From Devosia sp. 66-22 (GTDB lineage: Bacteria; Pseudomonadota; Alphaproteobacteria; Rhizobiales; Devosiaceae): a DNA stretch of 64,000 nt. The position numbers and the translations under genes were made by a program. Numbering within the stretch: the stretch's first letter is position 1; each line of letters begins with the position of its first letter. A model generated the notes under the pieces. The model was not told the DNA's origin and did no database searches. It saw only the letters and a program-made list of their open reading frames with translations. The stretch spans positions 119,110 through 183,109 of the forward strand of contig MKUZ01000008.1 of assembly GCA_001899065.1 (NCBI GenBank), in the 5' to 3' direction. Shown here piece by piece: positions 28,928-38,183 of this stretch.

Positions 28928-28956
28928 CGCGGGGCGTTATGCCCCGCGTTTCCTTT
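28928..28956 (+). terminator. Rho-independent terminator between the SPOR gene and scpA
   Basis: CGCGGGGC (28928-28935) and GCCCCGCG (28941-28948) form a perfect 8-bp stem with a GTTAT loop, followed by TTTCCTTT. Two smaller hairpins precede it: CTCGG-tgg-CCGAG at 28874-28886 and CCCCC-N6-GGGGG at 28890-28905. It ends 17 bases before the scpA ATG, so it either separates the two genes or attenuates scpA expression. Confidence 0.7.
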
Positions 28957-28972
28957 GGTTGTGGCAGTTTTC

Positions 28973-29770
28973 ATGGTCGATCCATCCGCCGAGTGGCTCG
29001 AGCCCGCACCACCTCCCGACGACGAGGTGATGTATGTCGATGTGGGCGGCTACGAAGGCCCGCTCGACCTGCTGCTCGACCTCGCGCGCCGCCAGAAGGT
29101 CGACCTCTCGCAGATTTCGGTCCTGGCCCTGGCCGAGCAGTATCTGGGCTTCATCGAGACCGTGCGCGAGAAGCGTATCGAGATTGCCGCCGACTACCTC
29201 GTGATGGCGGCATGGCTGGCTTACCTCAAGAGCCGGCTGATGGTGCCGCAGACCGCCAGCGACGACGAACCCACCGGCGAGATGATGGCGGCGTTGCTGC
29301 AGTTCCGGCTGAAGCGTCTCGAAGCCATGCGTCGCGCCGCCATGCAGCTCACCGGCAGGCCGCTCCTCGGCCGCCAGGTGTTTGCCCGCGGCGCGCCCGA
29401 GCCCATCACGGTGCGCAAGAATGCGCTCTGGGAAGCATCGCTGTTCGACCTGCTCAAGGCCTATGCGATCCAGCGCGAGCGCGGCATTCCGAACGACTAC
29501 GTGCCGTTCGAGCGCCACGTCTGGTCACTGCAGGACGCGCGCGAGATCCTCAACCGGCTGATCGGCGAGAGTTTCGACTGGGTGCCGCTCGATGCATACC
29601 TGTCGGAATACCTCACCAAGCCCGAAGAGAGGCTCACGGCGATGGCGTCCACCTTTGCCTCCAGCCTTGAACTGGTGCGGCAGGGGGAAATAGAAATCCA
29701 GCAATCTCTGGCCTTCGGGCCGCTTCTCATGCGCCGCCGGAAGACCGACGGCCCCCAGACCGGTAACTGA
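28973..29770 (+). CDS. scpA: Segregation and condensation protein A
   Basis: 265 residues from ATG 28973; the in-frame TTG at 28955 sits inside the terminator tract. ScpA is the kleisin that bridges SMC heads in chromosome condensation. The family signature VGGYEGPLDLLLDLARRQKV, then LSQISVLALAEQYLGFIE and DYLVMAAWLAYLKSRLM, is clear. The C-terminal winged-helix region follows. Its stop codon overlaps the scpB start (TGATG). No Shine-Dalgarno sequence is visible, and the leader after the terminator is very short. smc itself is not in the window. Confidence 0.93.
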   Translation: MVDPSAEWLEPAPPPDDEVMYVDVGGYEGPLDLLLDLARRQKVDLSQISVLALAEQYLGFIETVREKRIEIAADYLVMAAWLAYLKSRLMVPQTASDDEPTGEMMAALLQFRLKRLEAMRRAAMQLTGRPLLGRQVFARGAPEPITVRKNALWEASLFDLLKAYAIQRERGIPNDYVPFERHVWSLQDAREILNRLIGESFDWVPLDAYLSEYLTKPEERLTAMASTFASSLELVRQGEIEIQQSLAFGPLLMRRRKTDGPQTGN

Positions 29771-30609
29771 TGCCCGACGAAACCAACATCCCCGGCTCCG
29801 ACACGCCGGAGGCCGAGACGCCCGCACCCGAGACCCCGGAGGTCGATGCCATCGCGGCCGAGGCCGCCGAGACGGAGCAGCAGGCCGCGTCCGAGCCGGG
29901 CGAGGACGACGCCGATCTGCCCGAGGAGCTTACCGGGGCTGACGCGGGCGAGGTCGAGATTTCGGCCTCCGAGCATCCGGAACTTGCCAACCGCCAGCTC
30001 CGCATTCTCGAAGCGCTGCTGTTCGCATCCGCCGAACCGCTGGGCGCCGCGGAACTCGCGCCGCATCTGGGGGAGGCGATCGACGCCGAGCCGCTGCTGC
30101 TGGAGTTGCAGCGGCAATATACCCCGCGCGGCATCCACCTCGTCCGGCGCGCCGACAAATGGGCGTTCCGCACCGCCGTCGACCTCAACTTCCTGCTGGT
30201 TCGCGAGCAGACCGACAACAAGCCGCTGAGCCGCGCCGCGCTCGAGACGCTCGCCATCATCGCCTACCACCAGCCCGCGACCCGCGCGGAAGTGGAGGAA
30301 GTGCGCGGTGTCGCGACCGGCAAGGGAACGCTCGACCTGCTGATGGAAGCGGGCTGGATTCGGATGCGCGGGCGTCGCCGCACGCCCGGCCGGCCGGTCA
30401 CCTACGGCACAACCGAAGCGTTCCTCGACCATTTCGGCCTCGAATCGCTGGCCGACCTGCCAGGCCTCGAGGAACTCAAGGGCGCCGGCCTGCTGAGCAA
30501 CCGCCTGCCGCCCAACATGCAGATCCCGCTGCCCTTCGATGGTCCGCTGCGCGAGGACGAGGACCCGCTCGACCCCGACGACATAGAGGGCCAGGACGAG
30601 GAGCAATGA
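29770..30609 (+). CDS. scpB: Segregation and condensation protein B
   Basis: 279 residues. A disordered acidic N-terminus (about 1-70, Glu/Ala/Pro-rich) precedes two winged-helix domains. Conserved segments are LRILEALLFASAEPL, RAALETLAIIAYHQPATRAE, and GWIRMRGRRRTPGRPVTYG. The C-terminal tail is again acidic. ScpB dimers bind ScpA in the SMC condensin. It overlaps scpA by one base and the following ABC ATPase gene by four, so the three form one translationally coupled unit. Confidence 0.94.
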   Translation: MPDETNIPGSDTPEAETPAPETPEVDAIAAEAAETEQQAASEPGEDDADLPEELTGADAGEVEISASEHPELANRQLRILEALLFASAEPLGAAELAPHLGEAIDAEPLLLELQRQYTPRGIHLVRRADKWAFRTAVDLNFLLVREQTDNKPLSRAALETLAIIAYHQPATRAEVEEVRGVATGKGTLDLLMEAGWIRMRGRRRTPGRPVTYGTTEAFLDHFGLESLADLPGLEELKGAGLLSNRLPPNMQIPLPFDGPLREDEDPLDPDDIEGQDEEQ

Positions 30610-31715
30610 GCGAGGACGGCCAGGCGGCCGATTTCGCCGACTGGGGCCCGCGCGGCACCGCCGGCGTCTCGTTCGCCGCCGCCCTCAGCTTTGAGGATGT
30701 GGAGGTCCGCCTGGGCGGCCGTACCGTCCTCGACCGCTTTTCGCTGGCCCTGACGCCGGGCGAGATCGTCTGCCTTCTCGGCGAATCCGGATCGGGCAAA
30801 TCGACGATCCTGCGCGCCGCCGCCGGCATCCAGCCGATCCATTCGGGCGTCATTCGCATCAACAACCAGGTCGTCTCGGGTTCGGGCGTCCACGCGGCGC
30901 CTGACCGTCGCGGCGTCGGGCTGATGTTCCAGGATTTCGCGCTGTTTCCGCACCTGACGCTGCTGGGCAATGTCATGTTCGGGCTCAAGCGGCTGGGGCG
31001 CAAGGCGGCGCTTGCGCAGGCCCGGCAGGCCCTGCGCCGCGTCGGACTCGGCGACCGCGAGGCTGACTATCCGCACATGCTGTCCGGCGGGCAGCAGCAG
31101 CGCCTGGCTCTGGCGCGCTCGATCGCGCCGCGTCCCGGCATCCTGATGCTGGACGAGCCGTTTTCGAGCCTCGACGCCCGGATGCGCGAGAGCGTGCGCA
31201 ACGAAACCCTTGCGGTGCTGCGCGAAACCAACGCCACCACCATCATCGTCACGCACGATCCGGAGGAGGCGATGCTGCTGGGCGACCGCGTGGCGCTGCT
31301 CCGGCACGGCCGGATCGCGCAGATCGACACGGCGGCCGAAATCTACCGGACGCCCATCGACCTCAATGCGGCGCGCTTCTTTTCCCCCCTGGGCGAAATT
31401 GCCGCAACCGTGCGTTCGGGAGTCGCCGCAACGCCGCTGGGCGCGGTTCCCGCGCCGGGCTATGCCGAGGGCACGCGCGTCGTCGTCGCCATCCGGCCGG
31501 TCGGTGTGCTGGAAATGGCCAAATCCGGCGGCGGCGTGCCGGGCCGCATCGTTTCCAAGCGCGACGCCATCGGCATCGACCTCTGCGAAGTGCAGGTGGA
31601 CGGCCTCGACCGGCCCCTCGAACTGCGCCAGCGCTCGGACCCGCATTTCGTGCCCGGCAATGACGTATTCCTGATGCTCAACCCCAACCGCGTCCTTGTG
31701 TTTAGGGCCGATTGA
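30606..31715 (+). CDS. Orphan ABC transporter ATPase with TOBE-like C-terminus
   Basis: 369 residues from ATG 30606, overlapping scpB by ATGA. It has Walker A GESGSGKST (59-67), signature LSGGQQQRLALARS, Walker B ILMLDEPFSSLD, and the switch THDPEEAMLLGD. Residues from about 260 form a TOBE-like regulatory domain. The overall architecture is that of iron(III), sulfate or polyamine importers (FbpC, CysA, PotA). No permease or binding protein gene is in the window, and it is locked into the scpAB operon, so its partner and substrate are unknown. Confidence 0.86.
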   Translation: MSEDGQAADFADWGPRGTAGVSFAAALSFEDVEVRLGGRTVLDRFSLALTPGEIVCLLGESGSGKSTILRAAAGIQPIHSGVIRINNQVVSGSGVHAAPDRRGVGLMFQDFALFPHLTLLGNVMFGLKRLGRKAALAQARQALRRVGLGDREADYPHMLSGGQQQRLALARSIAPRPGILMLDEPFSSLDARMRESVRNETLAVLRETNATTIIVTHDPEEAMLLGDRVALLRHGRIAQIDTAAEIYRTPIDLNAARFFSPLGEIAATVRSGVAATPLGAVPAPGYAEGTRVVVAIRPVGVLEMAKSGGGVPGRIVSKRDAIGIDLCEVQVDGLDRPLELRQRSDPHFVPGNDVFLMLNPNRVLVFRAD

Positions 31716-31762
31716 ACCTATTTCTGTGGCCACTTTAGTGCCTGCCGTAGAGGAGTGAGGTC

Positions 31763-31978
31763 ATGCACGGTCCCGGACTTTGGGGCATTATCATCGTCGC
31801 CGTCGTCGTGATCCTGTTGTTCGGGCGCGGCAAGATTTCCGGCATGATGGGTGAAATGGCCCAGGGCATCAAAGCCTTCCAGAAGGGCATGAAGGACGAA
31901 GACAAGCCCGCTCCGCAGGTGACCGCTTCGACGCAGGCCGAGGCGCCGCGCGAAACGGAAAAGGCCAAGGACGCCTGA
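31763..31978 (+). CDS. tatA: Sec-independent translocase protein TatA
   Basis: 71 residues. A short N-terminus, one transmembrane helix ([16 protein letters not shown]) and the FGRGKI hinge precede an amphipathic helix ([19 protein letters not shown]) and a charged tail. TatA multimerises to form the conduit for folded proteins. It heads the tatABC cluster. The ribosome binding site gaggag lies at 31751-31756. Confidence 0.94.
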   Translation: MHGPGLWGIIIVAVVVILLFGRGKISGMMGEMAQGIKAFQKGMKDEDKPAPQVTASTQAEAPRETEKAKDA

Positions 31979-32008
31979 GCGGCGCTGCCGCTCAACTAAG
32001 GACGACTA

Positions 32009-32662
32009 ATGTTCGGACTCGGCTGGACGGAGATGCTGGTGGTTGGCGTCGTGGCGCTGATCGTCATCGGCCCCAAGGACTTGCCCGTCCTCATGAATCG
32101 CATGGGCAAGTTCGTCTCGAGCATTCGCCGCATGGGCAGCGAATTTCAGCGCGAGATCAATAAGGCGAGCGGCCTCGACCAGATCACCGATCTGCGCCGC
32201 TCGATCACCGAGCCGCTCAAGCAGACGGCGACGGAGATCCGCAAGGAATTCAATAAGCCTCTGGCGGGTGGCGGGGTGGAACCCTCCGGCGCCATCAAGC
32301 CGAAGGATCCCAAGGCGGAGAGCGTTGTTGCCGAGATTCACGAGAAGGTGGGGATGACCCCGCCCTCGACCGGACCCGCGCCACAGCCCTACACGCCGTT
32401 CACCAAGGAAGCGCAGGAAAAGTACCGCGCCGAGCAGGCCGGGTCCGCGACTCCCGCCGCGTCCAGCGCATCCGTCGAAAGCCCGGCGCCACCCGAGGCG
32501 ACGGTGCCGCCGGTCAAGAAGCCGCGGGCTCCGCGCAAGGCCAAGACCACCGAGGTCGCCGAAGCGGCGGCCGCGGCGACCGATCTGCTCGACGGCGTAC
32601 CGCCGATCAAGACGGCCAAGCCGCGCAAGCCGCGCGCCCCCAAGCCGAAGTCGGAGGCCTGA
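32009..32662 (+). CDS. tatB: Sec-independent translocase protein TatB
   Basis: 217 residues. The N-terminal helix (MFGLGWTEMLVVGVVALIVIG) with conserved Glu8 and GPKDLP is characteristic of TatB. A long amphipathic helix and a Pro/Ala/Lys-rich disordered tail follow. It forms the signal-receptor complex with TatC. It lies 30 bp after tatA and 1 bp before tatC. The sulfatase at 2373 is a likely client. Confidence 0.93.
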   Translation: MFGLGWTEMLVVGVVALIVIGPKDLPVLMNRMGKFVSSIRRMGSEFQREINKASGLDQITDLRRSITEPLKQTATEIRKEFNKPLAGGGVEPSGAIKPKDPKAESVVAEIHEKVGMTPPSTGPAPQPYTPFTKEAQEKYRAEQAGSATPAASSASVESPAPPEATVPPVKKPRAPRKAKTTEVAEAAAAATDLLDGVPPIKTAKPRKPRAPKPKSEA

Positions 32663-32663
32663 G

Positions 32664-33494
32664 ATGGCCGAGACCAAACAACTGCCCAAGCCCGAAACCG
32701 AGGAAGACGAGCTCAAGGGCTCGGAAGCCCCGCTGCTTGATCACCTGATCGAGCTGCGCAAGCGGCTGATCTATTCGGTCATCGCGATTGCCGTCATCTT
32801 CGTGGCCTGCTTTGCCTTCGCGCAGCCCATCTACAACCTCCTCACGCTGCCTTTCGTGTGGGCCGCGGGCGGCGTCGAGAACGTGCAGATGATCACGACC
32901 TCGCCGCAGGAGCAGTTCTTCACCAACATGAACGTGGCGCTGTTCGGCGCGTTGTTCATCGGCTTTCCGTTCATCGCGACCCAGATCTACCTGTTCGTCG
33001 CGCCCGGCCTCTACAAGAAGGAACGGAACGCCTTCATCCCGTACCTGATCGCCACGCCGATCTTCTTCGTCATCGGCGCGGCGATGGTCTATTTCGTCGT
33101 CGGTCCGATGGCGCTGCACTTCTTCCTCGGCATGCAGCAGCTCGGCGAGGGCCAGGTGCAGATCGAGCTGCAGACCCGCGTCAGCGAGTATCTGGGCTTC
33201 ATCATGACCCTGATCTTCGCCTTTGGCGTCTGCTTCCAGTTGCCGGTCGTCCTCACGCTTCTTGCCCGGATCGAGCTCGTCAACACCGGCCATCTCGCCA
33301 AGGGCCGCCGCTACGCCATCGTCATCATCCTCGCGCTCGCCGCGCTCCTGACGCCGCCCGACCCGATCAGCCAGATCGGTCTCGCGCTGCCGATGTACGC
33401 GCTCTACGAGCTCTCGATCCTGTCGGTGAAGTGGGTCGAAAGACAACGCGCCAAAAAGCTGGCGGCGGAAGCGGCGGAGACTGTGGGCACCTGA
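32664..33494 (+). CDS. tatC: Sec-independent translocase protein TatC
   Basis: 276 residues with six predicted transmembrane helices. The conserved N-terminal [16 protein letters not shown] and the periplasmic [18 protein letters not shown] motif are present. The later [20 protein letters not shown] segment is also typical. TatC recognises the twin-arginine signal. It is preceded by a charged N-terminal extension of about 20 residues. Confidence 0.96.
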   Translation: MAETKQLPKPETEEDELKGSEAPLLDHLIELRKRLIYSVIAIAVIFVACFAFAQPIYNLLTLPFVWAAGGVENVQMITTSPQEQFFTNMNVALFGALFIGFPFIATQIYLFVAPGLYKKERNAFIPYLIATPIFFVIGAAMVYFVVGPMALHFFLGMQQLGEGQVQIELQTRVSEYLGFIMTLIFAFGVCFQLPVVLTLLARIELVNTGHLAKGRRYAIVIILALAALLTPPDPISQIGLALPMYALYELSILSVKWVERQRAKKLAAEAAETVGT

Positions 33495-33564
33495 CCCGCG
33501 GGCGGGCTTGATTACCGCGGCCCTTCCGAGCAAAAGACAGCCCTTCTCTCCAAGGGACTCCGTC

Positions 33565-34884
33565 ATGCTCGATATCAACTGGATCAGGGCCAATGCCGCG
33601 GCCGTCGACACCGCGCTCGCACATCGCAAGAACGTGCCCTTTTCCGCCTCCGAGCTGATCGCGCTGGACGATGCCCGCAAGGCCGTCACCACGCGGCTCG
33701 AGGAGGCCCAGGCCGCCCGCAATGCCTTCTCCAAGCAGATCGGCCAGGCCAAGGCGCAGAAGGACGAAGCCCGGGCCAGCGAGCTGCTGGCGCAGGTCGC
33801 CCACCTCAAGGACGTCATCCAGCAGGGCGAGGATGAGCGCCGCGCCGCCGACGAAAAGCTGCGCCAGGCGCTGCTCATCATGCCGAACCTGCCCAAGGAC
33901 GATGTCCCGGCCGGTGCGGACGAAGCCGACAATGTCGAGTATTACGGTCCCAACGGCAACGCCGCGACCGCCGCCAAATCGCGTCCCGCCAAGCCGTCGT
34001 TCAGCTTCAAGCCGAAGGAGCATTTCGAGACCGGCGAGGCGCTCGGCATGATGGATTTCGAAGCTGCCGCCAAGATCTCGGGCGCCCGCTTCACCGTGCT
34101 GAAGTCGGGGCTGGCGCGCATGGAACGCGCGCTCGGCCAGTTCATGATCGACCTGCACACGACCGAGCACGGCTACACCGAAGTGCAGCCGCCGCTGCTG
34201 GTGCGCGACGAGCCGCTGTTCGGTACCAACCAGCTTCCGAAGTTCGAGGAAGACCTCTTCTTCGTGCAGCGCGGCGACGGCCGGCTGGGCCTCATCCCCA
34301 CCGCCGAAGTGCCGCTGACCAACCTCGTGCGCGAGTCCATCCAGCGCGAGGAAGACCTGCCGCTGCGCTTCACCGCGCTCACCCCGTGCTTCCGCTCGGA
34401 AGCCGGCTCGGCGGGGCGCGACACGCGCGGCATGCTGCGGCAGCATCAGTTCAACAAGGTCGAACTCGTCTCGATCACCACGCCCGAGCAGTCGGCGGAC
34501 GAGCATGAGCGCATGCTGGCGAGCGCCGAGTCCGTCCTGCGGAAGCTCGGCCTCCACTATCGGGTGATGACGCTGTCGACCAGCGACATGGGTTTTGGCG
34601 CGCAGAAGACCTACGACATCGAGGTCTGGCTGCCCGGCCAGGACACCTATCGCGAGATTTCGTCGTGCTCGGTCTGCGGTGACTTCCAGGCCCGCCGCAT
34701 GGATGCGCGCTATCGCGACAAGGACGGCAAGGTCCGCCACGTCCACACGCTCAACGGCTCGGCCCTGGCCGTCGGCCGCACGCTGATTTCCGTCATCGAG
34801 AACTACCAGCAGGAAGACGGCTCGATCGCCGTCCCCGAGGCGCTGCAGCCTTACATGGGCGGGCTCAAAGTCATCTCCAAATGA
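33565..34884 (+). CDS. serS: Serine--tRNA ligase
   Basis: 439 residues from ATG 33565 ([18 protein letters not shown]). Upstream in-frame codons are non-homologous. The N-terminal long coiled-coil arm (about 25-110, [18 protein letters not shown]) reaches the tRNA-Ser variable loop. Class II motif 2 ([25 protein letters not shown] region) and motif 3 ([19 protein letters not shown]) are present. The stop overlaps surE by 4 bp. It is part of the conserved tatC-serS-surE order. Confidence 0.96.
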   Translation: MLDINWIRANAAAVDTALAHRKNVPFSASELIALDDARKAVTTRLEEAQAARNAFSKQIGQAKAQKDEARASELLAQVAHLKDVIQQGEDERRAADEKLRQALLIMPNLPKDDVPAGADEADNVEYYGPNGNAATAAKSRPAKPSFSFKPKEHFETGEALGMMDFEAAAKISGARFTVLKSGLARMERALGQFMIDLHTTEHGYTEVQPPLLVRDEPLFGTNQLPKFEEDLFFVQRGDGRLGLIPTAEVPLTNLVRESIQREEDLPLRFTALTPCFRSEAGSAGRDTRGMLRQHQFNKVELVSITTPEQSADEHERMLASAESVLRKLGLHYRVMTLSTSDMGFGAQKTYDIEVWLPGQDTYREISSCSVCGDFQARRMDARYRDKDGKVRHVHTLNGSALAVGRTLISVIENYQQEDGSIAVPEALQPYMGGLKVISK

Positions 34885-35645
34885 GCCTGCGCATCCTCAT
34901 CACCAATGACGACGGCGTCGACGCGCCGGGCATCGCCGTGATGGAGGAGATCGCACGCGAGCTGAGCGACGACGTCTGGATCGTCGCGCCCGACGGCAAC
35001 CAGTCCGGCGCGGCGCACCGCTTCACCTTCGGCCGCGAGCTGGAGCTGGTGGAACGGCGTTCCCGCGTCTTTGCCGTGCCGCATGGCTCGCCAGCCGACT
35101 GTGTCGTTGCTGGAATGACGTTCCTGCTCAAGGATCGTCCCGCCGATCTGGTCCTGTCGGGCGTCAACAACGGCCAGAACATCGGCGACATCGTCAACTG
35201 CTCGGGCACCGCCGCCGGCGCGCGCGAGGGCGCATTCCAGGGGGCGCTCGGCATCGCCATGAGCCAGGGCGTCGACTACGAGGCAGGCCTTGCCATCGAC
35301 TGGTCGGTTTCCCGCCAGTTCGCGGCCAAAGTGGTTGGCGGCATTCGCCGCCACGCGGGGCAGGGCGCCTGGTACAACGTCAACTTCCCGTTCTGCCCGC
35401 CCGCCGAGGTCACCGGCGTGCGCGTCGTTCCCACGCAGCGCTTCACCCGCTCGCCGATGCGGTACTATCCGTCCGACAATCCGGGGAAATTCTTCATCGC
35501 CATCCCCGAGACGCCGTCGCCCTTCGATCCGGCCAACGACTTTTTCCAGCTCCTTCACGGCAACGCCATCACGGTCACGCCCATGAACCTCCAGGGCAGC
35601 GACGTGGCCCGCGCGGCCGAGATCGACGGAAAGATCGCGATCTAG
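34881..35645 (+). CDS. surE: 5'/3'-nucleotidase SurE
   Basis: 254 residues. A divalent-metal nucleoside monophosphate phosphatase associated with stationary-phase survival. The N-terminal [14 protein letters not shown] carries the paired metal-binding Asp residues. The ligand Ser/Asn segment is PDGNQSG, and [11 protein letters not shown] and [12 protein letters not shown] are further family motifs. It overlaps serS by ATGA. In many relatives a pcm gene lies next; here the next gene is the LysM/M23 lipoprotein. Confidence 0.95.
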   Translation: MSLRILITNDDGVDAPGIAVMEEIARELSDDVWIVAPDGNQSGAAHRFTFGRELELVERRSRVFAVPHGSPADCVVAGMTFLLKDRPADLVLSGVNNGQNIGDIVNCSGTAAGAREGAFQGALGIAMSQGVDYEAGLAIDWSVSRQFAAKVVGGIRRHAGQGAWYNVNFPFCPPAEVTGVRVVPTQRFTRSPMRYYPSDNPGKFFIAIPETPSPFDPANDFFQLLHGNAITVTPMNLQGSDVARAAEIDGKIAI

Positions 35646-35728
35646 CGAATAGCCAATGACGAGTTGCGAATAGGACGGGCACCCGGCGGCGGGAAACTGG
35701 TTTCCCTGCTCGGTATTGGCTGCTCGCT
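35644..35728. repeat. Palindromic intergenic repeat element, copy 1
   Basis: Terminal arms AGCGAATAGCCAAT (35644-35657) and ATTGGCTGCTCGCT (35715-35728) are inverted with two mismatches. Inside is a second hairpin, GGGAAAC-tg-GTTTCCC (35691-35706). The left arm overlaps the last two bases of the surE stop codon. A second copy with almost the same arms but a different core is at 37058-37127. Confidence 0.65.
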
Positions 35729-35864
35729 GCGGGCTCCGCCCTTAACCCTAATCACGTCTGAATCCGGGCACGGCTGAATCGCGCAAATCGCAATCGGCTT
35801 AAACTCGTCTTTACCTAAAATGCCTATCGTCAGCCCATCTTGTACTGCGTGACGAGTTGGACTG

Positions 35865-37052
35865 ATGAGTAATCGCGTTGCTGGTAAGGCGCTGAGGATC
35901 GCTGCCGTTGCCGGCCTGCTTGTGGGGTCGACCGCGCTTGCGGGCTGCTCCTCTCTCGGTCTGGGGCTGGGTGGCGGCGACGTCACCGGTTCCATTTCCC
36001 CGGGGGCATCCTCGGGCGGTGCGCAGTCCATGCCGCCCGCACTCAAACCGATCGGCGACCGCACGGAGGTCGCCTCGGGTCCCTTTGTCCCGCCGGCTGA
36101 TATCGGCGGCGGCTCCGGTGGCGGTCTCGTCACTGGCAGCGCGCCGGTGGGAGTTGTTTCGAGTTCTGCCCTGCCGCCCCTCACAGGAAGTGAAACCATG
36201 CCAGCCCAGCCTTCTCTCGTTTCGGTCTCGGCTCCGACCCAGTCGGCCCCGCTGGCCACGTCCTCGCCGAACCTGTCGGTCGTTCCGGACAACGCCTACA
36301 TCCACGTCATCGAGAGTGGAGAGTCGCTCTACACCATCGCGCGCCGTTACAACGTGACCGCGCAGGCGATCGTGCAGGCCAATGGCATGGGCTCGCCCGA
36401 CAAGATTTTCGTCGGCCAGAAGGTCATCATTCCGGGCCTCACCGGCAAGGCAGCTCCCGCCGCCACGCAGGTCGCCTCCATCGCGCCGGTCGAGAACACA
36501 CTGACCGGCAGCAAGACGGCGCCTGCGCCGGCCATGGCCCTCGTCGCCCCGCAGAAATCGACCCCGGCTCCGGCCGTGCCCGACAAGACCGCTGCGATCA
36601 AGGACCCGGCCCTCGTCGACCCCGAGACCAGCAAGGCCGAGCCCGTCCCGACCAAACCCGCGATCGTCGAGCCGGTGATGTCGGGCGCCGACAAGTTCCG
36701 CTGGCCGATTTCGGGCAAGGTCATCACCGACTTCATCGCGTCCAAGGGCACCGGCATCAATATCGAAGCGCCCGAGGGGACCGCGGTCCGCGCCGCCGAG
36801 AACGGCCAGGTGATCTATGTCGGCTCGGGCGTCGAGGGCTATGGCAACCTCGTTCTCATCCGGCACGCCAATGGCTACGTGTCCGCCTATGCCCACCTCA
36901 AGGCGGTCGGCGTCAGCAAGGGCGACAGCGTCACCCGCGGCGACAGCATCGGCCAGGCCGGCATGACCGGCTCCGTCAGCCGTCCGCAGCTCCATTTCGA
37001 GCTGCGCAAGGGCGCCACCCCGGTCGACCCGGTGCCGCTGCTGGCCGGCTGA
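35865..37052 (+). CDS. LysM/degenerate M23 lipoprotein (NlpD/DipM-like)
   Basis: 395 residues. The lipoprotein signal peptide ends in LAGC, with the lipidated Cys at 28. A Ser/Pro-rich linker precedes one LysM domain (about 143-190, IHVIESGESLYTIARRYNVT) that binds peptidoglycan. Another linker leads to a C-terminal M23 domain (about 280-395). The metal-site His/Asp of the first motif are replaced (GTGINIEAP), and the last motif is LHFEL rather than HxH. This is the pattern of NlpD/EnvC-type amidase activators rather than an active peptidase. It is flanked by two palindromic repeats, and its terminator lies inside the second. Confidence 0.9.
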   Translation: MSNRVAGKALRIAAVAGLLVGSTALAGCSSLGLGLGGGDVTGSISPGASSGGAQSMPPALKPIGDRTEVASGPFVPPADIGGGSGGGLVTGSAPVGVVSSSALPPLTGSETMPAQPSLVSVSAPTQSAPLATSSPNLSVVPDNAYIHVIESGESLYTIARRYNVTAQAIVQANGMGSPDKIFVGQKVIIPGLTGKAAPAATQVASIAPVENTLTGSKTAPAPAMALVAPQKSTPAPAVPDKTAAIKDPALVDPETSKAEPVPTKPAIVEPVMSGADKFRWPISGKVITDFIASKGTGINIEAPEGTAVRAAENGQVIYVGSGVEGYGNLVLIRHANGYVSAYAHLKAVGVSKGDSVTRGDSIGQAGMTGSVSRPQLHFELRKGATPVDPVPLLAG

Positions 37053-37057
37053 CGCCC

Positions 37058-37127
37058 AGCGAATAGCCAATATCGAACAGGGGCCCGCCATCGGCGGGCT
37101 CTTTCGTTTCCCTATTGGCTACTCGCT
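37058..37127. repeat. Palindromic intergenic repeat element, copy 2
   Basis: Arms AGCGAATAGCCAATA (37058-37072) and TATTGGCTACTCGCT (37113-37127) are inverted with one mismatch. The core is a terminator hairpin rather than the hairpin of copy 1. It fills almost the whole space between the convergent lipoprotein and DUF815 genes. Confidence 0.65.
37083..37109 (+). terminator. Rho-independent terminator of the lipoprotein gene
   Basis: GCCCGCC-atc-GGCGGGC (37083-37099) is a perfect 7-bp stem followed by TCTTTCGTTT. It is nested within repeat copy 2. Confidence 0.75.
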
Positions 37128-37128
37128 C

Positions 37129-37995
37129 TCAGACCGTCTTGCCCATCTCGCCGGCAAGGTTCCGTACGAACTGGATCGCCACGCGGCCCGAGCGCGCGCC
37201 GCGCGTCTGCGCCCATTCGATCGCTCGCGCATTGAGGTCGGCATCGGAAATCTCGAGGCCGTAGGCGTCGCAATAGCCGCGGATCATGGCGAGGAAGGTT
37301 GGCTGGTCGCAATTGTGGAAGCCCAGCCACAGGCCGAAGCGGTCCGACAGCGACACCTTCTCCTCGATGGCCTCGCCCGGATTGATCGCGGTCGCCCGCT
37401 CATTGTCGATCATGTCGCGGGGCATCATGTGGCGCCGGTTCGAGGTGGCGTAGAACAGCGCGTTCTCCGGACGCCCCTCGAGCCCGCCATCGAGGATGGT
37501 CTTGAGCGATTTGTAGCTCGTCTCGTCCTTGTCGAAGCTGAGGTCGTCGCAGAACACGATGAAGCGGGCGTCCTGCCGGGCGATCATGCGCATCAGCCGG
37601 GGCAGGGTCTCGATGTCCTCGCGCGCGATCTCGATGAGGATCACCCGCCCTTCGACATGCCCCGAAACCTCGGCATGCACCGCCTTGACCAGCGATGACT
37701 TGCCCATGCCGCGCGCGCCCCACAGCAGCGCGTTATTGGCGGCGAAGCCCTTGGCGAACTGCAGGGTATTGGCGAGCAGCGTGTCGCGCACGCTGTCGAT
37801 GCCCTTGAGCAGCCCGAACGGCGCCCGCGACACCTTGGGGACCGGCATCAACCGGTCGGCAGCCGCGTCCCAGTGATAGGCGTCCGCCTCGGTCAATAAC
37901 GGCCCGGCGGCGGCTTGTGCCGGCGCCATGGCGTCCAGCCGGTCGGCGATGCGCTGCAGCGAAGCGGCGATCTGGGTGAGGATCGGGTCGGTCAT
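37129..37995 (-). CDS. DUF815 family AAA-type ATPase
   Basis: 288 residues from ATG 37995 (MTDPILTQIAASLQRIADRL). Walker A is WGARGMGKSSLVKA (about 92-105) and Walker B IVFCDDLSFD. The arginine-finger region is LFYATSNRRHMMPRDM. The family (DUF815, YbbP/ClpX-like P-loop proteins) is widespread but has no assigned function. It is a single-gene unit divergent from yajC. The name describes the domain only. Confidence 0.85.
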   Translation of the reverse strand: MTDPILTQIAASLQRIADRLDAMAPAQAAAGPLLTEADAYHWDAAADRLMPVPKVSRAPFGLLKGIDSVRDTLLANTLQFAKGFAANNALLWGARGMGKSSLVKAVHAEVSGHVEGRVILIEIAREDIETLPRLMRMIARQDARFIVFCDDLSFDKDETSYKSLKTILDGGLEGRPENALFYATSNRRHMMPRDMIDNERATAINPGEAIEEKVSLSDRFGLWLGFHNCDQPTFLAMIRGYCDAYGLEISDADLNARAIEWAQTRGARSGRVAIQFVRNLAGEMGKTV

Positions 37996-38183
37996 GTCCG
38001 GACTATTTCCTGCGTCGAAAAGGCCGTTTGCAGGGTTCTGAACCGCTTTGCAAGCCAAGGAGGCGGCTATATAGTCCGCCCGCTTTTGGCCGGGTGGATT
38101 GCTCCATTGCCGGAAACGCAGCCTTTGGCACCTCAACCGCGGCGTTTTGACAAGCCGACAGTCCATTCGACAAGGAGACCTAC

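Noticed and set aside
28837..28972. A remnant of nagZ between the SPOR gene and scpA
   Set aside because: The 136 bases are hairpins and a terminator, with no coding similarity in any frame.
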